Shown one piece after another: positions 1 to 11,865 of a DNA stretch of 64,000 nucleotides (the first letter of the stretch is position 1; each line of letters begins with the position of its first letter). The notes under the pieces are model-generated. The model saw only the letters and a list, made by a program, of their open reading frames with translations, made no database searches and was not told the origin of the DNA. The stretch is taken from NCBI GenBank assembly GCA_014529385.2, contig CM043942.1:53382647-53446646 (forward strand). The letters run 5' to 3'. Position numbers and translations under genes: made by a program. The stretch comes from Adiantum capillus-veneris (lineage: Eukaryota > Streptophyta > Polypodiopsida > Polypodiales > Pteridaceae).

Positions 1-21
1 CACACTAATCAAAATATATAT

Positions 22-389
22 GTGTCTACAGATATGGCTAGTACGCTAGAGTCATCCACTCCTACCTTGGGTGAGAGGTACCCTCTATACTTTTCACAAG
101 TGTTTCACATAGTCTACCCAGTGCTTGCTTGTGAATGGGATTTGGTAGATACGCTAGCTTGTGAGAAGAATTTTGAGGAATTAGAATGGCTGCTACGTGT
201 ATTGACCATGACTTGTCCATACTTAGTAGAGGACGTCTCTCCGGTTCACAAGCTTACCCTCTTGATCGAGATGACTATAGACGCCTAGTGATGTTCTTAG
301 TGAACATTTGTGCCTCTAATGATGAGGAAGAGTTACATGAATACACGGATGGCACGTATGGTCTCACGGATGATGACTGTTTTTCTTGA
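22..389 (+). pseudogene. Unassigned broken small ORF
   Basis: Two overlapping reading frames cover this stretch: an 88-codon frame (22-288) and a 67-codon frame (186-389). The first is rich in Leu, Glu and aromatic residues (motifs such as EELEWLLRVL); the tail of the second is acidic (NDEEELHEY). Their compositions and overlap suggest one ORF with a frameshift near 250-290, but I cannot prove it. I do not recognise a family. An AATAAA at 515-520 could be its poly(A) signal. It may be the 3' end of a gene or element extending left of the window, or spurious. Confidence 0.25.
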
Positions 390-1792
390 CAATGATGAGG
401 ATAGGGGTTTAGACCTAGGGCTACCTGCCCATCTATTCAATATCCTATTTCCTTGACTCTCTAGGAGGGTGCAAATAATTAGGTTAGGGTTCATTATGTT
501 GTGTGATTGTGTTCAATAAAGGTTTGTGCCTCTTCCCACCACTGATGTGTCTCCTAGAGATACTCCTTGTGTTTTCTAGTGTGTACAAGAACGTGTTGAA
601 GTTGCTGGGATTTTGAGTCTCTATCTAATTCACTGTTCAAAGAATCGAGCGAGATCATAAACACAAACAAGTGTTTCTTGTCCATTTGCATTGCCTCAAG
701 TCTCTTCTAGAATCCATGTTTGCCTGTTTTTACTGTGATTGGTAGCACACTATTCAACACATTTATTTAGTATTAAAACATTAGATTCAATATGATTTTA
801 TGTCATAATTCCTTGTCTAGGTTTAAGAAACAAGCAGTTTGACTAAGCTAGTTTGACCAAGTTAGGCGTTAGAGATCTTCTCTTAATACCATGGGGAATG
901 CCTTCCTAATAATAAATGGTTACTTTATGTTCTTAATCTGATGTAGGAAGCGTTGTGTGCAATGTACTATGGCTTTCCAGTGGGCTTAGTCCCTATTGAC
1001 CTTTAGCTTAAGTATTATAAAGGGAGTTTACTAGTGTGATGAGGCTGGGGAGGGTAACAATGTCAATATGACCCCCCAAAGTTACAAAATTGAAAGGCAA
1101 TGAAAAACAAAAAACAAAAAACAAAAGTGCCAACACATGTAAAATCCTAATTTGGTACTTCACTCACATGTATTGCCTATGGTACTAGAGCCCTAGAGGT
1201 TCCCAGTGTGGGCGCATTTCCTTGAAAATCAAAAATCCCAAGGCATACAAAATAAGCACACACATCAAAAATTAAATCACTGTGAAAAAACTTTGGGGGC
1301 TCGAAGAAAAGGGAATAATTCAGGCGATGATTTCATAAGAAACTCCTTTTATCGTAGCTTAACTAGAAGGTCTTTTAGGTATAGCCTCTAGTCAGCCCTC
1401 GAACATGAAATACTTTGCTCTCGTGATTAAACATCTCAATTGACCAGAGAGAATCGAGAAACTTGCCCATGCTATTAATAGGTGACCTCTAGTGCCTCTT
1501 GACCGTTGAATTAGCGACCCCAGACTAGTTTATTTTTTACCTTTACAAGTGCTTATGTACTTAATTATATTCGAGTTTAATGTTTACTGCTAAAAATTGT
1601 TTAATGCTCTGTTACCAATCAGTTTGTGTGCCTATTCATTGCCTATGCTTTTTAATTGTATGCAATTACTGTGCAATTTATGGTGGTTGATTTTGCAATG
1701 TTTGAAGAAAGCTCAACACTCCAAACTCGGATGCTCTTCCACCTGAACGAACGGGCTTCATCTCAATAGCTTCTGAGGACGGAATCTACATA
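390..1792. other. No gene seen; old repeat-like DNA
   Basis: There is no coding signal on either strand beyond short random frames. An A-rich run with repeated AAAAAAC units lies near 1100-1125, and an AATAAA lies at 515-520. The stretch ends in a purine-rich run that may be a polypurine tract. Confidence 0.5.
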
Positions 1793-2084
1793 AGGAAGGG
1801 GGGCATGTTAACCCTTACGGACACCCTATCACCTTCGACGGACACCTTATCCTTAATTGATTGAGTCATGGACCGGGCTTGTTGGTCCAATAGGTGTATA
1901 GGTGATCGCCGATGAGAGGCGCACTCTAATCGGAACATTCAAGGGTTAGTTGGCTAAGCATGGGCGTTTAAGTGTGAATGGACGAGCTCATATAAAAGTC
2001 ACTTAAACCTAAAAATCACTCATTCTCTCATTTGTGCAATTGAAGAGTGCTCTTGCTCCATCTCCATCTTCTTCTTCATCTCCT

Positions 2085-2110
<26 letters not shown>
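2085..2110. repeat. (TG)n microsatellite
   Basis: Uninterrupted TG dinucleotide run directly upstream of an AG run. It generates several spurious open frames on both strands. Confidence 0.95.
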
Positions 2111-2115
<5 letters not shown>

Positions 2116-2121
2116 ATGCGT

Positions 2122-2124
<3 letters not shown>

Positions 2125-2172
<48 letters not shown>
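2125..2172. repeat. (AG)n microsatellite
   Basis: About 24 uninterrupted AG units. The reverse strand reads as poly-Ser/Leu in long spurious frames. Confidence 0.97.
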
Positions 2173-2175
<3 letters not shown>

Positions 2176-2345
2176 GAAGAGAGAGTGTGTGTGTGTGCGC
2201 GCGATCGAGCATTGCGACGGCACGACGGCGGTGAGGCGGTTGAGCGCGGCACGGCGGTAGCTCCCTCTTCTTGGCGGCGATGAATCCTCCATGAAGGCGA
2301 GCGTAGGGTGGTGAGTGACAAACCCTTGCTTTCTTGAGCTTGCTA

Positions 2346-3354
2346 GATTAGTCTGGTTGTGTGCTTGCAGCCATTTGTGGCTTGCACATAGTGTAGGGCA
2401 AGTCCCTTGGTTGACACGTGCAACAAATGCGCACAATGGCAAAGCGCTAGAGCAAATGTGAAGAACTTGGGTAGGCAAGGAGATCTAGGAAGTGTATATA
2501 TTATGTGGTTATGATGGCCGAACTGTATAGGTTTCTTTCTTGAAGAAAAGGGTTTACATTGGCAAAGGCTCTTACGATATGCAAGGCAACTTGGGTAGAG
2601 GAAGACATGTGGTCAGTGGTAAAAAAAAAGGAGACGAGAGGTTTCTCACCTCTGCATGAGGACAACCAAAAAGTGCTACTTTGTAATTTTTTTGTAAAAT
2701 GCGTTTTTTCTAAAAACGGCCCACGTTGTCTGAAGGAAAACCGCCTTTTGAACATTTTTGTGTGAGGCCAATTCTACACCGATTGACAGATATTCAAGTT
2801 TTTGTATTCTACTGTGTTTGGATAGTTACAGACAGGACAACGAAGGAGATAGCTCTATGAGAGTTTTGGTTGTTGTATAGTCCACCATAGCCCATCAATT
2901 GAAGAAGACGCAAGCTCTGATTATGTTGCTTTTGGTGTCATTCCCCCTCCCTCTTCTCTTCTTTGCATATGTGCATGCATTGCTGGGTGTGTGTCGGCAA
3001 GTGTGCCCCCCCAAGGTCTGCAGTGCAAAAAGAGATTGTGAGAGTTTGTGTGTGATGAGGGTTGTGATGATGGTGCTTGGTTGTGGTGTTGCAAAAGTGT
3101 GTTCGTAGAGTTGTGTGCATATGGTAGTTTTTTGGGTGTGATATGGTGTTTAGAAGGTGAACATCTAGTGGATTGGGGAGTTTTGTGTATCCTGGGCCAT
3201 AGAGAGGCTGATTGTTTGTGTGCAGGGTGTGTACCCCTTCCCCCTTTCCATCTTGTGGTGCCCCCATTGAGGAGCATTGATACTCCGATTTGAAGTTGAA
3301 AGTGGTGTTTGAAGCTAGCAGAGAGATAGTGGAGCCAAGATTTTGCCCCATATT
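2346..3354. other. No supportable gene
   Basis: Only short frames are present. A 3' portion (2899-3108) reads as a hydrophobic run plus cysteines but begins at TTG and has no supporting context. The antisense frame over 2921-3619 overlaps the Gag-like remnant and is treated as a shadow. Confidence 0.5.
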
Positions 3355-4576
3355 TATAGGTGTTGAAGACCCTAAATATTGGTTGACAGATTTGGATTAT
3401 GGATGTTATCGATGCATATGTTGATGGATGCAAAAAAGCTAGAGATGGTGCCACTGCTGATGCGCGGACGTGCAAAGATTTGTTTTGATGGTTTGAAAGG
3501 TGATGATCAAAGTTCATGGTGGCAGGAACTGCAGAATCGTTTCTAAAGTGGTTTTGAAAGGTGGTTACTCCGAAGAAGGATGTGCAAAGCTGAAGGCGAT
3601 ACACCAAGATATAAGTCAAGACTTTTTAATTTCCTTTGATGAATTTGAAGCATGTTGGAAGCAATTGGAGATTGCTACTGGGGTTAAAGGAAATCAGTAC
3701 CTGAAGTTGTCAAAGTTTCTTGAGTGCTTGCATCCAAAGATTAGAGAAAAGGTGGAATTCGGTGCGGATACATATGATGACATGGTGTATTTGGCCAAGG
3801 TAAAGAGCAGGAAGGTGAAACAAAAGCTGGATTTGGGCTTCTTGAAGCCTGCAAATTATGTGTCTATGGCAGCAGCAAGGTGTTCTATGGTTCAACCAAA
3901 GGTGATGCCGGTTGTCCGAAGTGAAAAACCTATTGAGGTTAGGCCTATGGTCAATTATGTTCCTTGGAGGTTTCTAGTTTATGGTGTACCCATGCCAGTG
4001 ATGGAAGAGCTTGTCAAAGAGGATGAGTCCCTTATCAAAGAGAACCTGTGTGCAAAAGGGATAGAAAATGTCGAGATTCAAAGCTAGCTTGAAGAGGTAA
4101 AGCGTGTTCTCTTAGAGAGTTTGTATGAAAAGGTAATAGAGTGGAATCAAGTTGTAGATGCCGAATGCTTGGAAATGGATGAAGAAAGTGAGCAAATCTT
4201 AGAGGAAGGTCAAGCTTATGTGGAGAAATAAGAGGACGAGGATGCAGATACAGAGTCGGTTTATCATGCTGATGAAGATGAAGATGCAAGCTTGAGTTTC
4301 TGGGAGACAAGAGAGAAAGACAATGCAGACGAGTCCACATCCTATGGCAAGGAAACAGATGCTGATGAGTCTGTACTGAAAAAGGTAAAGATGCCTTGTT
4401 GTTGGACTGATGATATGGTGAAAGTCAATGTGAAAAGAGAGCAAGTTGAAGTGCCAAAGCTTGTAGAAGAAGATATGCGGTTGAGGGTGATATGTGGCAC
4501 TATGTTGATGACCATGCTGATGAAGCTAGCGGTGGAAAGTGCTATGGTGATACAATATTACGATTCATCAAAATAA
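3355..4576 (+). pseudogene. Decayed retrotransposon Gag-like gene
   Basis: The stretch 3405-3535 translates to a Gag capsid-like segment (motifs LEMVPLLMRGRAKICF, SWWQELQNRF), in the style of plant retrotransposon Gag proteins that begin by moving a grid of residues around WW..L...F. A stop follows immediately and coding continues in a shifted frame (3500-4087, 195 codons; motifs QLEIATGVKGNQYLKLSKFLE). It is followed by a very acidic region (about 4190-4400) with further stops. No zinc knuckle, protease or polymerase follows in the same orientation, so it is an isolated remnant. Capsid assignment rests on pattern only; the lineage is undetermined. Confidence 0.5.
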
Positions 4577-4634
4577 TAAATGTTTTTACAATGAGAGCTC
4601 CAAAAAATGGTATCCGAGTTAGCTTGCTGCTAAC

Positions 4635-4648
4635 ATTCTCCCCCTCCT
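4635..4648 (-). other. Possible polypurine tract / LTR start, minus strand
   Basis: Read on the minus strand, a purine run (GAGGAGGGGGAGAA) leads directly into TGTTAGCAGC. This is the polypurine-tract-to-LTR layout expected at the 3' end of the decayed minus-strand ORF upstream. No second LTR copy was found, so the LTR itself is not delimited. Confidence 0.35.
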
Positions 4649-4942
4649 CACTTGTGTCATCCCTTGACACAACTTTATGGGCTGAAGTAATCTTTGGGTT
4701 GACGGCTGGCAAGGTGGTCTTTAAGCGCATGGAGTGCCTTCTCATATCTGAATTTTCTTTCTTTGTCAGGAACCTGCAAGAATTGCATGGTGACCCTGTT
4801 TTTGAGCTCAATGGCTGTAGCCAGCAAATCTGGAGGTTAGGTTTCTTATCACTAGCCCAAATATCTTCGTTCGCCAAGTGAAGAACCTTGTATAAAAGGC
4901 TTCCTCAAATGCCAACATATTGTTAGATAGCAAGAACATGCA

Positions 4943-7900
4943 TCAGGCGTAGAAGCCATAAAGAACTTCTTTGGAAGGCTGGCCACTTAGGTCGTAGCAA
5001 AGACCCTTATTGACCTCGAGGAATGACATCCACGGTGCTTCTACTTGCTCTGGCTCGTGAAAAGCTTCAATGCATGTGAGAAACATTCGGCACATTTTGT
5101 AGAGTGTGGCACATGAGAGATCAGGGAGGCTTTTGAAGAATTTCATGGCGCCCATTAGGGTTTTCACCATGTATTCCTCTGTCGGTGTTCCCTGCTCTGG
5201 AGCTGGCAATCTTAGATAGTTGAGCCATGTAGGCCGCTTCTTATTCCAGGCTTCATGTGCTTGCCATGTCCTTACCCGTGGTACATGACAAAATGTTGGG
5301 TCTTTCTGAAGGGTTACAGGTGCTCTTGTGAACATAATTAAATATCGTGGATTCTTGTTTAGCCAGCTCTTTCTCCACTTGGGGTGGACATCCTCTGCGC
5401 CTTCTTCCTGCATATCTTTATATAGTCTTTCTTAAAATACCTGTAACACCTCTACTTGATCAAGGGATATGGAAATGATTTTTGATGCCATTGTGCATTG
5501 ATTTGGTTGGGAGTGAGTTGAGTGACATTGACTAAATGGAGAACCCTCAACTCCCAATCCATCGCTTCTTTCCATTTGGCATCTGTCTCTTGTGCAACCT
5601 GCTCCTTAAGTGCATCTTCCTCAGCTTTGGAAAGTTGGACCATGGGCACTTGTTCAACGTTTGTGAGTAGTACCTGAAACTCTTCTTCTCCTCCTAGTCC
5701 TTCTGTCGGCTGTATTTCCATCTCAGCAAAAGAGACTGATGGAATTTCAACATTTGGTTGCTCTGAGGTACCAGCTTCTTCTTGTGTCTTTGGTTGTCCC
5801 TCTTGCAGTAGCAGATTGACTCGCTTGAGCTCTGCTATCTCCTTGAGTAGCTATTCTTCTCAAGGTCTCTTCGTTGTGACTGCTCTAGCCTTAGCTCTAG
5901 CTCAAGATCTTTTTTCTTATTTTCCAAAGCCTTGTAGACTTTGTCTGTACCTTTGATCAAGGCAACTGTAGGATTTTCCCTATCATTGATTCTTTGCTCT
6001 GAATATTGCAGAGATGCGTTTGCTACATCGAGTTGCACTTGGACTTTCTCTACTGATAGAGTTGTGGTTAGGAGTTCATTGGTTACCTCTATCAATTGTT
6101 GGTCTTTGGTCTTGCAGACATCTGATAACTTCGTGAGAAGTTCGCCTAGCTCCTCCAATTCTTTTAGTTGCTTCTCTTTGGCTAGCTGGTGTTGTTCACC
6201 TTCAGCTCTCAGCTCTTGGGATTGTCTCTACAGATCTGAGATGGCATTCATTCTGTCATCTAATTCTCCTTGTAGAGCATCGATGACCATCTCCAACTCT
6301 CTAGCTTTAGCACTGCGGCTAAGTGCTGTTGTTTGCATTTTATCGGTCATTACCTGCATCTGCTTGGCATATTCGTTTACCTATAAAATGACTTTGTCAT
6401 TCGTCTCCCATGCTTCATGCTCTATAGGCTGCCTAGATGTTTCAGCAGTCTCTATGTGAGGCTCCTTGGGTGGGGCTGTGGTTGCTTGTGGTTGCGTCGG
6501 GGTTTCTACCTCTCCTTGAGGCTGAGCGGTTGCTTCTGTGGTTTCCTGTTGGGTGGTTATAGACGGTGTGGCCTCTGTCTCTATTGCTTTGAGTTGCTCA
6601 AAACTGGTTGTCTCCTGTGGTTCAGGCTCCTTCTCTTTGGCTTCCTCGCCCTCAGTGGGTCTAACTGTTGGTGAAGGGGGAGGGCTTGGCATTGGATGAT
6701 TTGTGGCCATAGCAAGTGAGGTGGGCTTTGGAGACATTTCCTCCTAGTCATGCCGTGTCTCTCTTTGTTCCGTTGCCCTTGCATGTCTTTGCTGCTCTGC
6801 TGCATCTTCTCTTGCTTTCCTCTTGGGCTTCTTTTAGCTTTAGTGCTTCTGCCTCTACATACATTCTTTCAAGAAAATTTGTGGGGTCCTCTACGTCTTT
6901 CCTTGCAGGGTTCTTAGTTCTGGGACCCCTTATCTCTTTGGGAACCCACTTTGCCGGGTCCTCACCTGCAGCTTGGTGACTTCTTTTGTAAGTTTGTTTT
7001 TCCCTTTCAAATCTTGCCTTTTCCTATTGAGGTTCCTCTTGGTATGCAGCCACTGCTTTCTTCTTCATCTCTTCTATTCTGGCCCTCCTCTATTCATTGA
7101 CCGAGATTTCACTACTATGCGCTTCATGAAAGCTCTCTACCGATTCTTCATCTGGCTTGTAAACTCTCTTTGACGACCGTGTGGCTCTGGGAGAAGGCTG
7201 TGCAGACACAATCCATGTGTTTTGATCTAGGGCAGGCAGAAAATTGTCGACCATGCCAATAGCATGGTATGCTATTCCTGTCAATACTTCAGGTGCACCC
7301 AAATACGTGATTTTACCTTCCTTTTGTGGTGCCCTTCAGCATTGTCAACACATACTGAGCGTGATCGATTTGTTACCTGGTTGTCGACTTCAACACTTGC
7401 GTGAATGTACTCGCAATTGCATGATTTGGTGTGGTATACCATGGCGGTCTCTTTGCTAGAAAGTGGAAGTGCTAGTGGTACAGACGTGTTGGTTCTTCCA
7501 CTTGCCTTTGGATGAGGCCGGCAAAAGTTGCAGCAACAGTCTCCTCGATGAATGTGCCTACTTTCTTCCTGTCTCGGGCCCGCATTGTCATCCCTTCATT
7601 TGGCAACTTCAATGCCTCGGCCACAATTTCCTTTGTTATAACCACTTCTACTTTCTGCCCTTGCTGGTTGGTGATTTGGGTTGATCCATCCTCTTTGATA
7701 GAAGACAATAACTCATATGCTTTCTGGTAGTCTACGCCACACGGTTCCTGGTCGTAGAAGTTCCTGAGGCCCAGCCTTCTGTTGGCTTCTTTTGTGTCTG
7801 GATTGGCAACAACATCATAGATCTCTTTTGGTAGCATATGCAACCCTACTTGGTGTCCTTCTTCACTGTGAAAGCTATTGTATTATGTTCCTCAAGCTGT

Positions 7901-8040
7901 TCTCTTGACAAATATGTTGCCTTGGCCATCTTTACTGAACTTGGGTCCAGTTGGTAGGGTGGAATCTCTTGTAGCTTCTCATTTGGGATACCCTCTTCTT
8001 GGCCTTCTCTGTAGCTTGCATTGCTCCCCTCATGTCTCAT
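4943..8040 (-). pseudogene. Large decayed transposon ORF, unknown family
   Basis: A chain of minus-strand frames reads from about 8040 down to 4943, separated by a few stops and frameshifts. In order: 7846-8040 (64 codons); 7472-7843, a globular segment (motifs KEIYDVVANPD, VVITKEIVAEALKLP); 7090-7302; a lysine/glutamate-rich stretch to about 6800; 6381-6737, a Pro/Thr/Glu-rich linker; 5835-6158, a long coiled-coil-like region; 5452-5721, acidic; and 4943-5413 with KWRKSWLNKNPRYL and aromatic-rich motifs. The intact protein would have been about 1000 residues. The N-terminal part resembles the style of plant transposon-associated proteins with a mobile-domain-like start, but I cannot name the family. 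A possible polypurine tract just downstream (4635-4648) suggests an LTR-element ORF. Confidence 0.45.
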
Positions 8041-8050
8041 GTGAGACGGC

Positions 8051-8956
8051 GCTGTAAACGGGCGACCGTGGACTCCAAAAATCGCGTGTGAAGAAGGTCG
8101 AAAGATCTCTCTCCAAGGGCGACAAGTGGAAATGAGGTGATTTTAGACTACGTTGGATATCTATACTCGGACTTCCCAAACCATTTTCCCCCAAATTTCC
8201 CTGTTAGTCCTACTAGGCCGTGAAATCTATGTTAGATTCAAAAATATCCTCAATTGGATTCTTGTAGCTCATTCTGCAAGAATTTTGCGAAAGTAGGTCT
8301 TGGCCGCCTAATTTAGGCTTCCCGCTTCCATCTTTCGATTTGAATGAATTTTTTGTCCGCCTTGTCCTTCTGATCATCATTGTATCTTCAGTCTTTCCAT
8401 CTAAGCTCATTTGCTATTTATTATTAATTTTTGACCTCTTTATTACAAAAATTAAAAAAACAATAAAATGCACTAAAAAAAGCAAATTGGAAAATCAACA
8501 ATTAAGAAAATCCATTGAGAAACACTGCTTTATTACTCTTTGGTGGATTTATCCATTTTAAAGTTCCAATATCAAGAAAAATTGATGGAAATAAATAAAA
8601 AAGACTATTTTTGATGTGTTTTCTGATAGTATATACACTATTTACACTCTTGGGGAGATGTTATCAGTTAAAATTCCCCTATTGATGATTTTTTAAGGGC
8701 ATTATTAGATATTTTTGAAACAAATCACACATTAACATCCAAGTTTTTCCTCCCTCTTCAAACATTGCCCGTTCCCTTCCACCCCTCCTAGATAGAGTAC
8801 TCCAGGACGACTGTGTGCATGGATTCAACAATCGTGTCTATACATAGTCGTGGTTGGCTCTACCATGCTTTGAACATCAATGCAATTTAAAACAGTATGC
8901 TGTGCAAGAGATGGGTCTTGAGTAATTAACTCAAGGGTTTCTGTAGTTGAGGTTTC
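8051..8956. other. AT-rich stretch without genes
   Basis: A/T-rich DNA with only short frames. It separates the unknown minus-strand ORF from the retropepsin fragment and could be decayed LTR or intergenic sequence. No second copy is seen in the window. Confidence 0.5.
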
Positions 8957-9969
8957 CTATTGATGTTTTCCAAATAGCAGATTTTGTAGTTTATGTTCTC
9001 TTTGTCTAATTGTATCATCGGGATGCTTTGGCACACTGATTTCCTGAACTGTCCATATCAATGATGACGGTTGTTGAGATTTAACTCGCCACTGGTATCT
9101 CGATTTTTTGTTGATGAAGTATTGTGGTTGAGTGTTTGGAGACTTAATTTTCCACTGCTTCATTGGCTTTACAATTTGTGGAGAAGATAAATGCTCCTTT
9201 TTCCTCCAAACCCATGTTGTTTTAAGTTGCCTTCTCGAAGATGTTTTTCTATGATTTGTTCGATGTGAAACTTTCTTCCGTATGGTAGCTGAGTCTTTAG
9301 GCACCCAAATTTGAGACGGCTTGTTTTTGAGTTGTGCTTTGGGTATCCATATTTTCTTGACTCCTTGCATGCTCCGTGTAGCATTTTCTTGTCTAGATGA
9401 CGAAGAAGAGTTGTTACTCCCTGATTTTCTTTGTTGGTAACCTCTTTTCAATTCCTCTTTGCTCGGGGCAATTGGAACAATGATTATTCCTTCTTTAGGT
9501 GATAGTTGGAGTTGATTGGTGTCCCAATCTGGTACTGCCTTGTACGTTCGCATCCATGAGATTCCAAGAATCATTGTTTCATTCATGTGTTCAACTGGTA
9601 TGCATACAAATTGATGAGGGCATGGACAGCCATGTACTACCACATTCAAGTTGACTACCCCTTGAAGATTGGTGTTGGGTTTTTGTTTCATCCTTTGATA
9701 GCAGATATTCCTGATGCTAAAGACTGATTCGTAGCTTTCCTCTAAGTGGAATAAGTGACTCCATTCATCCGAGCTCCAATATCTACTAGTGCATTTGTGC
9801 TATGATTGTTCAGTTGTACTTTGATGCGAAGGTCCATTCCATCTAACCATTCATCATCCGTTGACACTATATCATTCTCTAATTTCCATAGTCTTTCATC
9901 TAGTTCCAAAGTGTTGATGGGAATAGGTGTTGTTGATTTTTGAAAGCAGATTTCCTCTTGAGTACTCAA
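8957..9969 (-). pseudogene. Retropepsin-like fragment (Ty3/gypsy type)
   Basis: Two minus-strand frames (9742-9969, then 8957-9691) carry a split aspartic protease. The first contains ALVDIGARMN, matching the position of the D-T/S-G active loop but with Ile in place of Thr/Ser. The second contains MILGISWMRTYKAVPDW, matching the family's C-terminal 'LG-W' segment. A frameshift near 9735 separates them. A basic Ser/Gln/Lys-rich tail with many stop-prone repeats follows. Retropepsins cleave the Gag-Pol polyprotein. This copy cannot be functional as one chain. It lies downstream of an integrase tail, the reverse of the normal order, so the two are probably different fragments. Confidence 0.6.
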
Positions 9970-9983
9970 AGTCGAGATTCCTC

Positions 9984-10565
9984 TTAGGCTTCATCAAGAA
10001 ACTGGTTTAGTTTCATCTTTCTTTGCTTTGCTGCATGCATCTTCTCTAGCAAATCATTGGTTAGTGGAAAATTGTACTTCTTTAAGCGGCATCCACTAAT
10101 CCAGTTAGCCATTTGTTCACCATCTAGAGTGGACAACTTAACTGCTCCACTTGGAGAGACATCTTCAATGACAAACGGTCCGTTTCCCTTTTTCTTGAAC
10201 TTGGGAATGTGTTGCTCAAGGGAATAGACTAAAACTAGGTCCCCTTTTTTGAAGATTTTTGTGACTAGATGGGAATCAAAAAACTGTTTTTGTTTTTGTT
10301 TTTGTGCATAGATGTAAGCTACAATTGCTAGCCTTTGCTCATCAAGATTTTCTAAATCTTCGAGCCTTTCTGATAGTTCATGTCTGGTCCACTCAAGATC
10401 CTTAGCTACCCTTAGTGTCGGCAATAGAAATTCTATCGGTACTATGGCATCAAGACCATAAACAAGGTTGAAGGGTGTAGCATTTAGAGCTGTCTTGAAT
10501 GAAACTCTATAAGCGCAAGCGATGTATTCTTTTCTAAAGCTTCCCAAAGGCGAGCCTCCTTGCTT
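9984..10565 (-). pseudogene. Ty3/gypsy integrase C-terminal fragment
   Basis: The minus-strand frame contains the end of an integrase core and its C-terminal domain: AYRVSFKTALNATPFNLVYG (the conserved region following the catalytic Glu), then a Lys-rich helix, GDLVLVYSLE, GPFVIEDVSPSGAVKLSTLDG (GPF/Y module) and a terminal WISGCRLKKY motif. The catalytic D,D and E residues are missing because the fragment begins after them. Its 5' edge is fused at about 10565-10590 to a LINE ORF1 remnant on the same strand. Family assignment is firm; the lineage is not. Confidence 0.75.
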
Positions 10566-10589
10566 CTCCAGCCCTTCCACCGGGGAATC

Positions 10590-11865
10590 ATTTTACTAGG
10601 GGCCTCTGCTGATGGAGCTGCAGTATCATTAGACTTCAAGGAGCAGTCCTTGGCGAAGTGTCCAAAGTTTTTGCATTCAAAACATGCCCCAAAGTATGTT
10701 CCAAAGTTTAGCGGAATAGTAACTAGACCTGCTCTGACATTGATAACCATGCTCTTAGGTGGCATTTTAGACACATCCCAGCCTATACAAACAATGTTTG
10801 AGGTTCTACCAAACCCTCTCTTGCTAGGTAAAAATAAGGGAGTGCCCAATTGGCTAGCAAGCATCCTGAGATTTTCCCATAGCTAGCTAGGCAGACCCAC
10901 AAGCTCAACCCAGACCGGATGAAACCCTTGTAAAGATTCAACTAAGTCGAACACTGGCTCCCAAGGAACCACACAAACCATAGTCCTATTAAAGACTAGG
11001 GGCCCTTTGTCAAGGATCTTTTCCACATCGGAGGCCTCTTTGAATCTCACTGAACAGAATCCTTTAGTTAGGTAAAAAGTACTTTCAACTGCTCCTCCAT
11101 GGCCAAGAATTTAAGGGCCTTGAAGCCATTGAATCATCTCAAACCTGTTCGGGATTCTTCCACTGAACCCAAATACAAGCGTTAGCTCAGCTTTCCTGGC
11201 TAACTGTTTTTTATAATTGCTGGTGGTATCGCGACCGTAATAGCCTTGACAACCTCCACTTGTTGGGACAAATAATTTTTTAAAGCGGAAAAGACCAGAT
11301 CTGCCAACCTGTCTTCCACCAGCCCACTGCAATATTCTTGGAAACTAGTCCTTTTGTTGTTGTTAGGGCCAGATTCAATCATTTTGTTGACTTCCTTAAG
11401 ATCTTGCTGAATTCTAGGTCTTGTATTCTGTAGTTTTTTGAAATCTCCTTCACTCGACAACCCTTGTGCTGAACCTTTTCCATAACCCTTAGAGTTAGGC
11501 TCCTTGAGTATGCTAGCAAACGAGATGCCTGGCCTGCCAACTGTAGATGCACTTGACACCTTATTTACGTTCATACAGATGGAACCCTGAGGAGCCCCGT
11601 CTTTGAGGGTTTTAACCTCAAATTTGAACCCTCTCTTAGTTCTTCAGAAGGCACTTTTCCAATTGGTACAATTTTGTCCACTTTCTTGGTTGAAGCCTTC
11701 GACGAATTGGGGCTCGACATTTCTGCATCATGCAACGGTTTCAAAACCAAGCCGCCGCCTTCATCCATCGGCACTGCTAACTCCAATTTGGATGATTTAC
11801 CCATCTGTGAAAATTTTACAATATCTTCGCCTATGACTAACGCGCCGGGTTCCATTATTGAGTGA
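10590..11865 (-). pseudogene. LINE (L1-type) ORF1 remnant
   Basis: Minus-strand frames 11571-11855, 11200-11574 and 10590-10864 form a broken L1-type ORF1. Its start (MEPGALVIGEDIVKF) is followed by a charged linker, a GRPGISFASILKEP motif, a DUF4283-like region (KEASDVEKILDKGPLVFNRT and WVELVGLP motifs in the untracked frame about 10870-11060), then MLASQLGTPLF and a CX2CX4HX4C zinc knuckle (CFECKNFGHFAKDC, about 10640-10690). The plus-strand ORF1 at 50097-51325 is clearly homologous throughout. ORF1 proteins of this type bind RNA as chaperones for retrotransposition. Stops and frameshifts make it inactive, and its 3' part is replaced by the gypsy integrase fragment. Confidence 0.75.

Larger units (their letters stand above)
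1793..2345 (+). mobile_element. Possible LTR edge with polypurine tract
   Basis: A purine run (1793-1803, AGGAAGGGGGG) is followed by CA and then TGTTAACCC from 1806. That is the usual layout of a polypurine tract abutting the TG of a 3' LTR. A TATAAAA box sits at 1991-1997, about 185 bp inside, followed by pyrimidine-rich and microsatellite sequence like a transcribed leader. The LTR's 3' end is not identifiable and no partner copy exists in the window, so the right boundary given here is arbitrary. An ordinary promoter-like repeat is the alternative. Confidence 0.3.

Noticed and set aside
2009-2478. Several long frames with Ser-Leu and His-Thr repeats
   Set aside because: They are translations of TG and AG microsatellites in all frames.
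2899-3108. Possible small secreted Cys-rich peptide
   Set aside because: The frame starts with TTG, the Cys spacing fits no family I know, and the surroundings are decayed retroelement DNA.
2921-3619. 232-codon minus-strand frame
   Set aside because: Antisense to the Gag-like remnant, low-complexity His/Ser/Thr composition and no domain.
4492-4881. 129-codon plus-strand frame
   Set aside because: It spans the end of the Gag-like remnant and the antisense of the unknown minus-strand element and shows no conserved motif.
5941-6674. Plus-strand Ser/Cys/Leu-rich frames
   Set aside because: Shadows of the minus-strand coiled-coil and Pro-rich ORF.
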